Shown here: positions 13,203-13,239 of the stretch, in pieces
Layout: each line of letters begins with the position of its first letter
Numbering within the stretch: position 1 is the stretch's first letter
From: UBA5436 sp964346085
GTDB taxonomy: Bacteria; Bacillota; Clostridia; Saccharofermentanales; DTU023
NCBI GenBank assembly: GCA_964346085.1
Contig: CAYFSZ010000038.1
Location: 1 to 13,239 of the forward strand
DNA length: 13,239 bases
Direction of reading: 5' to 3'
Program-made: the position numbers and the translations under genes
The notes under the pieces: generated by a model
Databases searched by the model: none
What the model saw: only the letters and a program-made list of their open reading frames with translations
What the model was told of the DNA's origin: nothing

Positions 13203-13239
13203 TTATTTTGCTTTTACACGGGTTATTGCCACTTCTTTC
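13203..13239 (-). CDS. Possible 3' end of a convergent gene (partial)
   Basis: On the minus strand one frame reads KEVAITRVKAK and then a TAA stop (13205-13203), running off the window edge. Its position facing the bidirectional-looking terminator at 13157-13187 suits a convergent gene. Eleven codons are too few to identify a product, and another frame is also open for most of this stretch. Confidence 0.3.
   Translation of the reverse strand, partial: KEVAITRVKAK

Noticed and set aside
1..13239. Mobile element, prophage, toxin-antitoxin or CRISPR content
   Set aside because: All genes but one belong to conserved housekeeping families, spacing is tight, and no terminal repeats, transposase motifs or spaced repeats are seen.

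Overview
The window is AT-rich, densely coded bacterial chromosome from a Gram-positive (Bacillota) organism. The evidence is strong AGGAGG-type ribosome binding sites, sigma-A-like promoters with TGn-extended -10 boxes, an attenuator-type hairpin in front of rimP, and the gene order rimP-nusA-infB-rbfA-nrnA-truB-ribF. The GlmS sequence and the small P-loop gene after it look most like Clostridia or Tissierellia to me, but this is from memory and I cannot place the genus. I see no prophage, insertion sequence, CRISPR array, tRNA or rRNA.

Left block (about 1-10670, minus strand): one apparent nine-gene operon read right to left, rimP-nusA-infB-rbfA-nrnA-truB-ribF-lgt-rodA. It starts at a strong promoter (-35 10664-10669, -10 10641-10646). 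It then passes a perfect hairpin with an interrupted U-tract in the leader (10586-10615) and ends at an intrinsic terminator beyond rodA (5-43). The first six genes serve ribosome assembly, transcription elongation, translation initiation, nanoRNA turnover and tRNA pseudouridylation. ribF makes FMN and FAD. lgt and rodA, two membrane enzymes for lipoprotein maturation and cell-wall elongation, close the operon. The usual Bacillota genes ylxR and ylxQ are missing between nusA and infB, and ylxP is missing between infB and rbfA.

Right block (10727-13187, plus strand): glmS, divergent from rimP, has its own extended -10 promoter and a leader of only about 30 nt, so no glmS ribozyme fits. After 90 bp comes a 137-residue P-loop protein of unknown function with its own likely promoter and a strong terminator. 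The last 37 bases may hold the 3' end of a convergent gene.

Most of the window is conserved housekeeping. The points most worth attention are the leader hairpin, which fits known NusA autoregulation by attenuation; the loss of ylxR/ylxQ; the attachment of lgt-rodA to a translation operon; acidic tails on NusA and Lgt; the two-phase disordered N-terminus of IF2; and the uncharacterised small P-loop protein. I did not find a convincing new multi-gene system.
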